From Niabella yanshanensis (GTDB lineage: Bacteria > Bacteroidota > Bacteroidia > Chitinophagales > Chitinophagaceae), in contig NZ_CP139960.1 of NCBI RefSeq assembly GCF_034424215.1, positions 3,596,001 to 3,660,000 on the forward strand: 64,000 nt of DNA, written 5' to 3'. Under the pieces are notes generated by a model, which ran no database searches, was not told the DNA's origin, and saw nothing but the letters and a program-made list of their open reading frames with translations. The translations under genes were made by a program, and so were the position numbers. Position 1 is the stretch's first letter, and the number at the start of each line of letters is the position of its first letter. Positions 9,501-20,500 of this stretch are shown piece by piece.

Positions 9501-9815
9501 GATGCACAATATTGGATTCCCATCAGTGGCGCAGGCGCCTGGTATCCTACTTCATGGGCCATGGAAGACGGATCCTTCTTGAGAATCAATAATATTACGA
9601 TGGGATATACATTACCCCGGAATATACTCAACAGGATCAAATTTATAAATGTGAGAGTATACGGCACGGTTAATAACCTGGCGGTGCTTACGGGTTATTC
9701 CGGCTATGATCCGGAAGTGAATACCAGGAGGGCCACCCCGGTTACACCGGGCGTTGATTACTCTGCCTATCCCCGGAGCCAGGTATATATTGTCGGATTA
9801 AATATTTCATTATAA
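6576..9815 (+). CDS. SusC-like TonB-dependent outer-membrane glycan transporter
   Basis: This 1079-residue outer-membrane receptor imports oligosaccharides with its SusD partner and TonB energy. In order it has a signal peptide (about 1-19, ending in CLAQ), a carboxypeptidase-D regulatory-like domain (about 24-108), a plug domain (about 118-230) with the family signatures DLTGSVVSLSSKQL, IRGNGSVTQD and ASATSIYGARGANGVVIITT, and then a large beta barrel ending in an aromatic-rich strand (VYIVGLNISL). There is no STN (FecR-sensing) domain, so control by an anti-sigma partner is not expected. The SusD gene follows after 11 bp. The substrate cannot be read from the sequence; the divergent CE12 esterase suggests an acetylated polysaccharide. 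Confidence 0.93.
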   Translation: MKLIAVLLLSAFSFSFCLAQSNRRISGEVTDSATGAPLAGVSLLMKGKSGGTITNAEGRFVLPVSAADTLITILVEHVGYQAQEVTAGSGKALHIVLAASVSQMEEVVTIGYATVKKKDLTGSVVSLSSKQLKDIPVNSLAEALTGRMAGVQVTTSEGAPGAEVQIKIRGNGSVTQDIAPLYIIDGVQVEGGLAGLSPQDIESVDVLKDASATSIYGARGANGVVIITTKGGKEAKPVISYNGFVGLKQLANRLDVLSPYEFVISQYERSRGTTEAQTSFARIYGNWDSLSVYRDIPAIDWQKETFGNDAWMQTHNVGVAGGNKTTQYNLSLTSNNEDGVMLNSGYDRKLINFRMDTRVSNALKVGFNVRYANQAITGAGTSDGGASTYNMLRHTIKYRPFTLNILSPNDLDEAYYDETNAGNALGIINPIQLSNAQYSKKMSSLTNLNGYANYTFSPKFSFRSTAGVNFNNQTYHTFFDYITSKARTQGASMPMAGVLTNNVYNLSSSNVLTYTNSRKSDHRVDVLLGNELYNVKAKSTDIQLKNFPIGITPDKALNQLNIGTVIPTYPKSGSYESRIVSFFTRANYSYKDKFLANFSLRADGSSKFAPGNQWGYFPAGAVSWRISKESFLEDSKVISDLKIRASYGATGNNRIDDYLYMNIFSPTAKYALNELVVPAYMVGSLPNKDLKWETTISRNIGVDVSLLKNRLSLTADVYLNTVNNLLIDVPIPPTSGYSTQLQNVGSLSNRGLEIQLSATPVQKTDFTWVTEFNISFNRNKIERLANGLDQYFAYSGFGISGQPADYIVKAGQPLGTMYGYVSDGFYRTGDFNYDAATSTYTLKEGVVDVAQAIGIAQPGWMKLKDLDGNNIIDENDKTIIGNANPKFSGGINQRFTYKNFDLSVFLNFVYGNQVYNANKIEFTNGYGSHTNSLAFVKDRWRTVDDNGNILQQVATMSGKQVVTGVAPEQLEAINKDAQYWIPISGAGAWYPTSWAMEDGSFLRINNITMGYTLPRNILNRIKFINVRVYGTVNNLAVLTGYSGYDPEVNTRRATPVTPGVDYSAYPRSQVYIVGLNISL

Positions 9816-9826
9816 TAACACAGGCT

Positions 9827-11581
9827 ATGATATATAAAAGATTTGGAATATCGATGCTGGTTGCTGTAACACTATTGTTTACTGCATGCGAAAAATACCT
9901 AACCCTGGAGCCGCAGTCTGCTTTTGGTGAAGATTATATGTTTAGCAGTACTATTAATGCAAGAAGCGCTGTACTGGGAGTGTATGATCAATTAGCGGGC
10001 GATCAGGGTTATGGTAGCCGTTTTAGCCTGATCTATCCCTATGATAATGATGAAATGATCGGGGTAACCAATGCATCAGCTCCCGATAACAGTTCCCGCG
10101 ATATGGCGCGTTATAATGTGCAGCCGACCAATGCACAGCTACTGGCTCCGTTTAACCAGTTATATGTCGGGATAGAGCGTGCTAATATCTGCATCAGGAA
10201 TATACCGGCTATGAGTTTGTATAAAGACGGAGCTGAAGCTGATAAAAAAGAACTGCGAAGATTGTATGGTGAAGCACTGACTTTAAGAGCCCAATTTTAT
10301 TTTGAGCTGATCCGAAACTGGGGCGATGTTCCCGCTTCATTTATACCCTCTATTGATCAACCCAATCTTTTCCTGGAAAAAACCGATCGGGACGTGATTT
10401 ATGACAGCCTGATTGCTGATTTGAAAAGGGCTGAAGAGCTGGTGCCCTGGCGTACAGAAGTCAGCTCAGATGAACGTATAACAAAAGGTGCCGTAAAAGC
10501 ATTGCGAGCAAGACTGGCATTATTTAACGGGGGCTATTCACTTCGTAAGTCAGGCAGTATGGAGCGACGGACCGATTATACAGAATACTATAAGATCGCC
10601 CGTGATGAATGTTATGAAATAATGCAGAGAAGGGACCAGCATACGTTAAATCCCAGTTTTCAATCGGTGTTTAAGGACGCGCTGGATGCGTATAAAATAG
10701 ACAAGTATGGTGAAGTGATTTTTGAAGTGGCTATGGCCAGGGAGGTGGACAGCAAGCTCGGGTATTACGATGGTCCGCGATTTTATGTGCCCGGAAATAC
10801 GGCATTGTTAGGAAACGGCTCCATCCGCGTGATACCTGTGTACTTTTATTCCTTCGATTCGATAGACACGCGCCGCGATGTAACCTGTGCTCCCTATTAT
10901 AATAATGCGGACAATTCTAAAACGCTTCAAACGCTGGTGAATATGACGAGCGGTAAATTCAGGTCAGACTGGATAACGCCTGCGTTAACCTCCGCGATCC
11001 AGGCCACGGGTATCAACTGGCCGGTTATCCGCTTCTCTGATGTCTTGCTGATGTTTGCAGAAGCCGATAATGAGTTAAACAACGGTCCTACAGCAGATGC
11101 AATAATGGCTTATGAAGAAGTACGGAAAAGAGGTTTTAAGGGTAATGAATCAAAAATAGGTACAACACCGGGGGATAAGGACAGCTTTTTTAAAGCCCTT
11201 GTGAACGAGCGTTCTTTTGAGCTGGGAGGAGAGGGTGTCCGCAAGTATGATTTGATCCGCTGGAACCTGCTTGCTGAAAAAATAACTTCGGTACGCAGCA
11301 ATTATACCAAAATGATGGGGCGGCAGGCTCCTTATAATAACCTGCCACAGTACCTGTTCTTTTTGCCGGGAGCGCAACAATTAACGCTCGCCAATTCTTT
11401 GTATAAACCCTCGCCAACGGCTATAACAGGCTATACCCGTGTTAACTGGACGCGGGCAATTACTGAAGCCTGGATCACTAATGTGGCCCAGCTTTACAAG
11501 CCAAATCGCAGTGAACTGCTGCCCATACCACAGGCCGTGATTGATGCCAACCCGAAAATTACCCAGGATTATGGATATTGA
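9827..11581 (+). CDS. SusD/RagB-family outer-membrane glycan-binding lipoprotein
   Basis: The 584-residue protein forms the surface lid over the SusC barrel and binds the incoming glycan. It begins with a lipoprotein signal (LLFTACEKYL, lipidated Cys about residue 21). Family signatures include an N-terminal region with SARSAVLGVYDQLAG-like helix spacing, the TPR-like EALTLRAQFYFELIRNWGDVP near 155 and the C-terminal block VRKRGFKG... ALVNERSFELGGEGVRKYDLIRW near 440-480, followed by LLPIPQAVIDANPKITQDYGY at the end. Translationally it is probably coupled to SusC, with an 11-bp gap. A strong terminator follows. Confidence 0.93.
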   Translation: MIYKRFGISMLVAVTLLFTACEKYLTLEPQSAFGEDYMFSSTINARSAVLGVYDQLAGDQGYGSRFSLIYPYDNDEMIGVTNASAPDNSSRDMARYNVQPTNAQLLAPFNQLYVGIERANICIRNIPAMSLYKDGAEADKKELRRLYGEALTLRAQFYFELIRNWGDVPASFIPSIDQPNLFLEKTDRDVIYDSLIADLKRAEELVPWRTEVSSDERITKGAVKALRARLALFNGGYSLRKSGSMERRTDYTEYYKIARDECYEIMQRRDQHTLNPSFQSVFKDALDAYKIDKYGEVIFEVAMAREVDSKLGYYDGPRFYVPGNTALLGNGSIRVIPVYFYSFDSIDTRRDVTCAPYYNNADNSKTLQTLVNMTSGKFRSDWITPALTSAIQATGINWPVIRFSDVLLMFAEADNELNNGPTADAIMAYEEVRKRGFKGNESKIGTTPGDKDSFFKALVNERSFELGGEGVRKYDLIRWNLLAEKITSVRSNYTKMMGRQAPYNNLPQYLFFLPGAQQLTLANSLYKPSPTAITGYTRVNWTRAITEAWITNVAQLYKPNRSELLPIPQAVIDANPKITQDYGY

Positions 11582-11607
11582 TAAACGGTAATAGATGTTA
11601 TGAGTTA

Positions 11608-11635
11608 AACCGCCTTTCGGGGCGGTTATTTTTTT
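11608..11635 (+). terminator. Rho-independent terminator after SusC/SusD
   Basis: AACCGCC (11608-11614) pairs with GGCGGTT (11621-11627) across a six-base loop and is followed by a T-rich run. Confidence 0.85.
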
Positions 11636-11722
11636 GCAAAACCTTAAGGACTTGAGCACAACGTTAATGAACAAAGCGCTGTCTAATAAACGTAAACCAT
11701 TAAGAAAAATAAAACCGAGTAT

Positions 11723-12145
11723 ATGAGTAAGCAATTGAAATGGATGGCGCCGCTATTGGTAATTGTTACACTGCTGGTAAGCTGTGGCAGTCCTCAGTAT
11801 GTGCAAAATGACCGGGATTATGGCCGGGGTCGTAATGATAGCTGGACCTTATTGGGTGAACGCCGTGCAGATTCCAGAGGCAACGGAGAAGATATTTACC
11901 CCAGGGGAAGATATAACAATTTTTCACAGTTGCGATTTACAACTACGGGTCGTGATATCAATTTATATGGCGCAACGATAGTATATGATAATGGCAGACG
12001 TGAATCGTATAAACTGAACGGAAACAACCGAACCGTTAGGCTAAGAAACCGGAACAGTAATATCCGCCAGATCCATTTGGACTACAATACATCCAGGTAC
12101 GACAGGCGGTCCAATCAGGGTTCTATTTTAGTATACGGAAGATAA
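11723..12145 (+). CDS. Small lipoprotein of unknown function (DUF2541-like)
   Basis: This 140-residue protein has a lipoprotein signal with Cys21 (LLVSCGSPQ). The mature part starts with an Arg/Asp/Gly-rich stretch and then carries SWTLLGERRADSRGNGEDI, FSQLRFTTTGRDINLYGATI and VYDNGRRESYKLNG. This WxLLGxR...D...F..L.F...V.Y.NG pattern resembles the DUF2541 group of small secreted beta-sandwich proteins, but the match is by eye and no function follows. The gene stands alone, with a terminator on each side. Basic residues are strikingly frequent in the mature part. Confidence 0.6.
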   Translation: MSKQLKWMAPLLVIVTLLVSCGSPQYVQNDRDYGRGRNDSWTLLGERRADSRGNGEDIYPRGRYNNFSQLRFTTTGRDINLYGATIVYDNGRRESYKLNGNNRTVRLRNRNSNIRQIHLDYNTSRYDRRSNQGSILVYGR

Positions 12146-12165
12146 TGTTGTCTCAATATCAAACG

Positions 12166-12191
12166 CCGCTAATGCCATTAGCGGTTTTTTT
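12166..12191 (+). terminator. Rho-independent terminator after the small lipoprotein
   Basis: CCGCTAAT (12166-12173) pairs perfectly with ATTAGCGG (12177-12184) over a 3-nt loop and is followed by seven Ts. Confidence 0.88.
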
Positions 12192-12203
12192 GCAGCTATA
12201 TTC

Positions 12204-12226
12204 TAATGTGTTTTAAGTACACATTA
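12204..12226. promoter_or_regulatory. Inverted repeat upstream of GH97, candidate operator
   Basis: TAATGTGT (12204-12211) and ACACATTA (12219-12226) form a perfect 8-bp dyad with a 7-bp spacer. It covers the -33 region relative to the -7-like TATTTTCG at 12240-12247, about 25 bp before the GH97 start codon. The binding protein is unknown. Confidence 0.5.
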
Positions 12227-12270
12227 AGTAAAAAAATCCTATTTTCGTTGCTACTTTTAAAAATGCACAC

Positions 12271-14364
12271 ATGAAAAAATGGATTGCTATTGCTTTAACG
12301 ATGTTTACTGTTACAACAAATGCTCAAAAAATAGAGTCGCCTGATGGTGTGGTACAACTTACATTCGAAGTAAAGGACAGTATTCCGGTTTATAGCGTGA
12401 GTTATAAAAATCAGCCGGTGCTGTTGAAGAGCAAATTGGGATTGGAGGTCGATAACGGGCCTTCTTTTACTGAAGGATTTGGTATTAAGGATTTTAAAGT
12501 TAACCATGCAGACGAAGCCTGGCAGCCGGTTCTGGGTGAGGTGAAACAGATCAGGAATCATTATACTGAATTGATTGTTTACCTGGCACAACCGGCTTAC
12601 CAACGGGAAATTGCTATACGCTTTCGCTTGTTCAACGATGGCCTGGGCCTGCGTTATGAATTCCCTGAACAGGCCAACCTGAACTACTTTGTAGTGAAGG
12701 AAGAAGCTACGGAGTTTGCACTTCCCGGAGACGCTAAAGCCTGGTGGATACCGGGCGATTACGATACGCAGGAATATAATTATACCACATCGAAACTATC
12801 GGAGGTGCCGAGGCTATTTGATAAGAGTTATGATGGCAATGCTTCGCAAACCATTGCACCGGGAACCCTGCAAACGCCACTGATGATGAAGACTGATAAT
12901 GGCTTTTATCTTAACTTTCATGAAGCTGCATTGATTGATTATCCTGCTTTACACCTAAGCCTGGATGCAGATAGATTTGTATTAACCTCTCATTTAACAC
13001 CCGATGGACAGGGAAAGAAGGGGTATATCCAAACCCCTTTTCATACACCCTGGAGAACCATTATCATTAGCAAAAAAGCAGAGGATATTTTAGCTTCGAG
13101 GTTAGTACTTAACCTGAACGAACCCACAAAATATGAAAATACAGACTGGATCAAACCGGTAAAGTATGTAGGTGTGTGGTGGGAGATGATCATGGGTAAA
13201 TCTACCTGGAGCTATGCCAATATCAATAATGTGCACCTGGGCAAAACGGATTATTCCAAATTGCAAACCAATGGCACGCATGCGGCCAATACCAATTATG
13301 TAAAGAAGTACATTGACTTTGCAGCAAAACATGGTCTGGATGGTGTTTTGGTAGAGGGCTGGAACGAGGGATGGGAGGATTGGTTTGGCAAATCAAAAGA
13401 ATATGTATTTGACTTTGTAACGCCTTACCCCGATTTTGATGTAAAAACATTAACCAATTATGCAAAGGCCAAAAATGTGCAGCTGATCATGCACCATGAA
13501 ACCTCTTCTGCAGCAACCAATTACGAGCGGCATTTCGATACGGCTTTTGCTTTTATGGATAAATATGGGTATAAAGCCGTAAAAACCGGCTATGTAGGCA
13601 ATATTATACCAAGAGGCGAACATCATTACAGCCAGTGGATGGTACAGCATTACCAACGTGTAATAGATAAGGCGTTACAGCATAAAGTAATGGTAAATTC
13701 CCATGAGTCGGTGCATCTTACCGGTTTACATCGAACTTATCCTAACTGGATCGCTGCAGAAGCGGCAAGAGGTACGGAATATGAAGCTTTCGGCGGTAAT
13801 AACCCCGAACATACGACCATATTACCTTTCACCAGGTTGATAGGTGGTCCGATGGATTACACGCCAGGCATTTTTCAAACCCAACTGGATTATTATTTTC
13901 CCGGCGACAAACGTTTTGTGCAAACCACGTTAACCAAACAGCTGGCTTTATATGTGACCATGTATAGTCCGCTGCAAATGGCAGCAGATATAATTGATAA
14001 TTATGAAAGATTTCCGGATGCCTTCCAGTTTATAAAAGATGTGGCGGTTGATTGGGACGATACGAAAATATTAAGCGCAGAGCCGGGCGATCATGTATTA
14101 ATCGCACGGAAGGCCAAAGGCAAAGATGAATGGTTTGTAGGTGGTATTACAGACGAACAGGCAAGAACTTTGAACATCGATTTTAGCTTTCTGCCAGCCG
14201 GCGGAAATTATGAAGCAACTATTTATGAAGATGGTAAAAATGCTGACTATATAACCAATCCGCAAAGCTATCATATTTATAAAAAGAAGGTAACCAGCAA
14301 AACAAAGCTGGTCGCCAGGCTTGGCCGCAGTGGTGGTGTTGCCATCAGCATTCGAAAAATCTAA
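12271..14364 (+). CDS. GH97 alpha-glucosidase, SusB-like inverting type
   Basis: This 697-residue periplasmic enzyme cleaves alpha-linked glucosides. It has a signal peptide (about 1-18, ending in TNA), an N-terminal beta-sandwich (about 25-280), a TIM barrel (about 290-580) and a C-terminal sheet. The three glutamates that define inverting SusB-type enzymes are present: E410 in MHHET, E479 in NSHES and E503 in RGTEYE. Their spacing (69 and 24 residues) is the same as in Bacteroides SusB (E439, E508, E532 from memory). This argues for alpha-glucosidase rather than the retaining alpha-galactosidase branch. SGYVGNIIPRGEHHY-type and TILPFTRLIGGPMDYTPG motifs support the family. It stands alone between terminators. 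Confidence 0.92.
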   Translation: MKKWIAIALTMFTVTTNAQKIESPDGVVQLTFEVKDSIPVYSVSYKNQPVLLKSKLGLEVDNGPSFTEGFGIKDFKVNHADEAWQPVLGEVKQIRNHYTELIVYLAQPAYQREIAIRFRLFNDGLGLRYEFPEQANLNYFVVKEEATEFALPGDAKAWWIPGDYDTQEYNYTTSKLSEVPRLFDKSYDGNASQTIAPGTLQTPLMMKTDNGFYLNFHEAALIDYPALHLSLDADRFVLTSHLTPDGQGKKGYIQTPFHTPWRTIIISKKAEDILASRLVLNLNEPTKYENTDWIKPVKYVGVWWEMIMGKSTWSYANINNVHLGKTDYSKLQTNGTHAANTNYVKKYIDFAAKHGLDGVLVEGWNEGWEDWFGKSKEYVFDFVTPYPDFDVKTLTNYAKAKNVQLIMHHETSSAATNYERHFDTAFAFMDKYGYKAVKTGYVGNIIPRGEHHYSQWMVQHYQRVIDKALQHKVMVNSHESVHLTGLHRTYPNWIAAEAARGTEYEAFGGNNPEHTTILPFTRLIGGPMDYTPGIFQTQLDYYFPGDKRFVQTTLTKQLALYVTMYSPLQMAADIIDNYERFPDAFQFIKDVAVDWDDTKILSAEPGDHVLIARKAKGKDEWFVGGITDEQARTLNIDFSFLPAGGNYEATIYEDGKNADYITNPQSYHIYKKKVTSKTKLVARLGRSGGVAISIRKI

Positions 14365-14391
14365 CTCAGTACAAAAATTAGTTAATCCGCA

Positions 14392-14419
14392 AGCCGCCTC
14401 CATTTGGGGCGGCTATTTT
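14392..14419 (+). terminator. Rho-independent terminator after GH97
   Basis: AGCCGCC (14392-14398) pairs with GGCGGCT (14408-14414), followed by ATTTTATT. Confidence 0.8.
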
Positions 14420-14558
14420 ATTGATTAATAGCAGGGTTACTTAATCTCGGCTTGAAAATTGTAATTGTGTAAACCGTAAAAATATGCAGTGGAATTGCTG
14501 GTTGTGTAAAAAATTCCACAGTATCAACTATTAAGAACTTTTTTAAAATAATAGCCGG

Positions 14559-17500
14559 ATGAAAATTACAAGGCCCGTTGATGATTTTGTGACGAGGATG
14601 AGGGAGTATTTTACCTCCGAAGGAACCTATCCTTTTAAAAATGAAGACCCTTTTCGGTTAGACCTTTTGAGCAACGCGCAAATGGAATCCCACGGTATTC
14701 GGGTAGCTGCGCAACACGAAGTGCTAACGACCAGGCAGCCCGACAAAGTATTAAAGCGCCTGAATGATAACGAAGACGTGATCGTGAAAGTGCAGGAAAT
14801 GCTTGCCGAAACCATAAAAGAAAAGCAGGCCATTGCACCTGCAAGTGAATGGTTTTTGGATAACCTTTATCTTATTAAGGAACAGATCAATATTTCACGG
14901 AAACACCTGCCGAAAGGTTATAGTCAGACGCTGCCGATTCTGGCCAAAGGAAAATCGGCCGGTATGCCCCGGGTGTATGATATCGCGCTTGAAATCATTT
15001 CTCATAGTGATGGACGTATTGACGTCGCTAACCTCACCGCCTTTATCAATGGCTATCAAACTAAAAATGTGCTCACCCTCGGTGAGCTATGGGCGATTCC
15101 TATTATGCTGCGGTTTGCTATTATAGAAAATATAAGGCGTATAGCTTCAAGAATTGCCATCGACCGCCTGGATAAGAACGATGCTATTTACTGGTCGGAA
15201 GAATTTATAAAAATTGCACAGACTGAGCCGCGCAGTATTATCATCGCTACTGCTGAAATGGCCAAGAGCGATGTGTCGTTGAACAGCGCTTTTGTGGCGG
15301 AATTCACGAGGAGGATGCAGGGGAAAGGCCAGGGATTGGCCATACCCCTATCCTGGATCGAGCAGCAACTTTCAGACACCGGTCATTCTGTAGCCGAACT
15401 GGTGAACATACACAACCAGAGCCAGGCGGCAGACCAGGTGTCAATGCGAAATAGTATAGAGAGTATCAGGCTTTTGAAAACAACCGAATGGAAAGAGTTT
15501 GTAGAAAGTGTAAGTGTGGTGGAGCAGGAACTGCAAAAAGATATTACAGGTACTTATCCGCTGATGGATTTTGAAACCCGGGATCGTTACCGGCACGTAG
15601 TGGAATGGATCGGTAAAAAATCAAAAGCACCCGAGCATGAAGTGGCTGCTTTGGCTATCGGTCTGGCCACGAAAAGAAAAGAAACAGGAGCTCCTGAACG
15701 GCAACATCATGTGGGTTACTTTTTAGTAGATAAAGGACGGGATGAGCTGCTAAAGAAAGCCCGCACGCAATTAGACTTTAAGGATCAGCTAAAATATTTT
15801 TTAAGAAAGAACCGGCTGTCCATCTATGCGGGTTCAACCTTCCTGTTTGCATTTGTCCTGAGTGTTTTATTGGCGCGAAATGTTTACTATGAAACAAGGT
15901 TGATCTGGACAAGTATCGTGACAGGCGTTTTGCTATTTGTGATATTGGGTCATTTCGCTACAGTGGTGATCAACTGGTTATCTACCATGATGGTAAAGCC
16001 CAGGCCATTGCCCAAGCTGGACTTTTCCGGCAGGATTCCCGATGTATATAGTTCTGTAGTAGCAGTGCCCTGCCTGATCGGCAGTAAGGCGGGTATCGAC
16101 GAATTGGTAAGCGACCTGGAGGTAAGGTACCTTTCCAATCCTCAAAAAAACTTATATTATTGCCTGTTGACCGACTTTGCGGATGCGCCGCAGGAAAAAA
16201 TGCCCCTGGATGATGAGTTGCTGGCTCATGTAAAAGAAGAGATTCACCTGCTGAATAAAAAATATGCCGGGGAAAATGAGACCGACCGCTTCTTCCTGAT
16301 GCACCGTTCGCGTAAATGGAATAAGAAAGAAAAGGTTTGGATGAGCTATGAGCGTAAAAGAGGAAAGCTTGGTGAATTAAACAGCCTGCTCCGGAATACA
16401 GGTCATGATGATTTTTCGGTAATTGTGGGGGACGTAGCAGCATTGGCCAATGTAAAGTATGTGATCACTTTGGACGCTGATACTTTACTGCCTCGGGAGT
16501 CGGCCTGGAAAATGATCGCCACTATGGCTCACCCGCTCAACCAGCCTGTGATCAATCAGAAGAAGAGAAGGGTAGTGGAAGGCTATGGTATTTTACAACC
16601 CAGGACAGCCATTAACCTGCCCGCCAAAACCAGCTCGGTTTATGCACGAATGCATAGTAATGACTCAGGTCTTGATCCTTATACGCAATTGGTATCAGAT
16701 GTATACCAGGATCTTTTTGAAGAAGGTTCTTTTATAGGTAAGGGTATTTACGATATAGATGTGTTTGAGCAGGTATTAGGAAAAGCGTTTCCCGAAAATC
16801 GTATCCTGAGCCATGACCTTTTAGAAGGGTCTTATGTTCGTTCGGGTTTGTTAACAGATGTACAGTTATTTGAAGACTATCCCGAAACCTACTGGACGGA
16901 TGTAAGTCGCAGGCACCGATGGATCAGGGGGGACTGGCAAATAGCTACCTGGGGTTTGCCCTTCGCGCCCGATGAAAAGAACAAGCTGAAGCGGAACTAT
17001 ATTTCTTCTTTATCTAAATGGAAAATATGGGATAATATTAAACGAAGTTTGCTTACGCCTGCCATGCTGGCTTTATTAGTACTGATCTGGCTGCTATTCC
17101 CTAACCCAACGATTTGGATAATGGGTTTTATAGTGTTTTGGTTTTTTATGCCCGTAGTTACGGGAGCTATACAGCTTTTCAGAAAACCTGATGACCTGGA
17201 TGCCCGGTCGCATATAACGGAAGTAGGAGACGCCTTTAAAAAGAGTGTAGCGCAAGTGTTGTACAATATAGTAGTGTTACCATTTGAAGCTTATAAAAAT
17301 GCAGATGCGATTTTTTTAGCCAATTGGCGTTTATTGTTTTCCAGGAAGAGATTATTACAATGGACTCCTTATGCTGCTCAAAAGGCAGGTGGTAAAAAAA
17401 CAATTGCTGATGCATACAGCTATATGTGGCAGGCTATTTTGCTGGTAATAGTCATTACTGCATTGGTAGTGATCTTTCAACCTTCTTCAGTTTATATTGC

Positions 17501-20500
17501 AGCCCCTTTTTTACTGGCCTGGCTTTTTTCGCCGGTTGTAGCCTGGAGTGTGAGCCGCCAGAGAACCCGGGAAGATTTTGCACTATCTGATTCTGAAGCT
17601 GGTTTTCTGCAGGTGATCAGCCGTAAAACATGGGCCTTTTTTGAAGACTTTGTAGTTGCAGAAGACAACTACCTGCCACCCGATAATTACCAGGAAAAGC
17701 CAATCGAGGTAACAGCGCATCGAACCTCTCCTACTAATATAGGCCTGTCCACTCTGGTTAATGTATCAGCTTACGACTTCGGATATATTTCCTTATGCAG
17801 GCTGGTAGAGCGGACGCAGCAAACCTTTAGTGCGCTAAGCGATATGGAACGCTATAAAGGTCACTTTTATAACTGGTATGATACGACCAACCTACAGCCG
17901 CTTTATCCGCGTTATATATCGGCAGTGGACAGCGGTAACTTTGTGGCGAACATGATTGTATTGCGGCAGGCTTTGCTGGAGCTGCCTCATCATAAAATAC
18001 TCAATCAAAAATTTTATGAGGGACTACATCATACCTGGAAAGCTGCTATACATGCGGCTCCGGAGTCTGCCACTATTTTTAAAGAAGGAGATGCTTACCT
18101 GGATCGCCTGTCCCAATCGCCTGTGGAAACGATTCATATCCAGAAAACCTATTTCGATAAATTATTACAGCAGGCTGGGTTGGTAAAAGCTGCGGCAGTT
18201 GTAGCATCTAATAAAGAAGTGCAAAGCTGGCTATTGAAGTTTGAAGCACAGGTCAGCGATGCCCAATTCTCGTTATCACTTTTAACGCCATGGGCAGATT
18301 TGCTACCGGTTCCTGCTGGGCTTGAAGCATTGAGCGTTTTAGATAATATTCCTTCCTTAACAGAGATAAGGAATCTGGAGCATACCATATTACCATTGAT
18401 CAGCCAATTACGGGAAGAGCGAACTGAGTATAAGGAATGGCTTCAGCAGCTGGAAGAAGCCATTCAATCGGCATATAGCCATGCACTGGAAAAGCTAAGC
18501 AAAATTGAGAAGCTGGTGAATGAGTGTGCGGGTTTTGCAGCGGTAGAGTACGACTTCTTATATGATAAAGATAAGCACCTGTTTCATATTGGTTATAATG
18601 TAAGTGAAGATGTAAAAGATAAGAGTTATTATGATATACTGGCTTCGGAAGCCCGGTTAGGTATTTTCACAGCCATTGCACAGGGCAAAGTGCCACAGGA
18701 TAGCTGGTTTGTATTGGGCCGCCTGATTACGAATGACGGTGCAGCCCCGGTATTGCTATCCTGGAGCGGATCAATGTTTGAATACCTGATGCCCGAGTTA
18801 GTAATGCCTTCTTATGAAAATACTTTACTCGAACGCACTACCAGGGGTATCATACAAAACCAAATAGATTACGGACGTAAAAAAGATATTCCCTGGGGCA
18901 TATCGGAGTCTGGCTTTAACCTGGTGGATGCTCATTTAAATTACCAGTACCAGGCTTTTGGTGTTCCGGGCACCGGCCTGAAACGCGGACTGGGGCAGGA
19001 CCTGGTAATTGCTCCCTATGCCACCCTGTTGGCGCTGATGGTAGAACCGCAGCTAGCTTTGAAAAACCTGTTGGTGTTGTCAAAGAACGGGTTTGAAGGA
19101 CGATACGGGTTTTATGAAGCGGTGGATTATACGCCTTCCCGTATGCCGCGTGGCAAAACGAATGTTATTATACGCTCCTTTATGGCTCACCACCAGGGTA
19201 TGGGCTTTTTATCTATTGCACGTTTGCTGCTGGGAGAGAAAATGCAGCAGAGGTTCGAGCGCGATCCGCAGTTTCAATCTGCCTTATTGCTACTAAAGGA
19301 AAAAGCGCCTAAGGCTACCAATTATTATACACAGGATGATAGCGCTACCAGTAAGACGGTGGCCAGCCACGAAGCACATATACGGGTGATCAGAACGCCC
19401 AACACAACAGTTCCCGAAGTGCAGCTATTATCGAACGGGCGTTACCATATGGCGATCAGCAACTCTGGCGGAAGTTATAGCCGCTGGAAGAATCTGGCTG
19501 TGTCGCGCTGGCGTGAAGATGTAACAGAAGATAACTGGGGTACTTTCTGCTATATCAAAGAGGTGTCCAGCCAGGAGCTCTGGTCCAATACTTATCAGCC
19601 TACCCGCAAAAAGCTGGATGTAGACGAAACCATTTTCTCGCAGGGGCATGTGGAGTTCAGGCGTGTGAATAAAGACTTCGAGACAAAGACTGATATTGTT
19701 GTGTCTCCGGAAGATGATGTTTCCATCAGGCGTATTAAGATAACTAATAAAAGCAATGGTGTTAAAACGCTTGAAGTGACTGGGTATACCGAAATTGTGA
19801 TAGCGCCCCAGGCAGCAGATGAGGCGCATCCGGCTTTTAGTAATTTGTTCGTTCAAACAAAAATAAGTGAGGATAGTAAAGCTATTCTTTGTACCAGGCG
19901 GGCAAGGTCTAAAAATGAGCAGCCGCCATGGATGTTTTTTATGATGAACGTAACCGGCGTTGAGCAGGAGGAAATTTCTTTTGAGAGTGACCGGATGCGT
20001 TTTATTGGGCGAACCCGCTCATTGGCTTCACCGCTATCGGTGGCTAATAATGGACCGATGTCGGGTACTGACGGGTCTGTATTGGATCCTGTGGCTGCAA
20101 TAAAATATAAGATCACGCTAAAACCCAGGCAAACAGCTACGTTCGAAATTGTTATTGGTATCACAGAAACACAGGATACCTGCCAGCACCTGATCGGTAA
20201 GTACGATGACGTGTATCTGAAAAACCGTGCTTTTGAATTATCATGGACACATAGCCAGGTATTGCTAAGGCAGATCAATGCCAGTGAGGCAGAAGCACAG
20301 CTATTTAACTCTATGGCCGGGCATATACTGTATGCCAATGGTACCCATCGCGCCGAAGCCAATATTATAGCTGGCAATAAAAAGGGACAGTCGGGCCTTT
20401 GGGGTTACTCTATCTCCGGCGATCTTCCCATCGTGTTGGTAAGGGTACAGGATAGCGATAATACGGCATTGGTAAGACAGCTGATCAAAGCGCATTCTTA

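Noticed and set aside
15982-20377. Several antisense open frames of 140-175 codons inside the glucan synthase gene
   Set aside because: They lie opposite strongly conserved coding sequence, have no recognisable domains and arise from codon bias.
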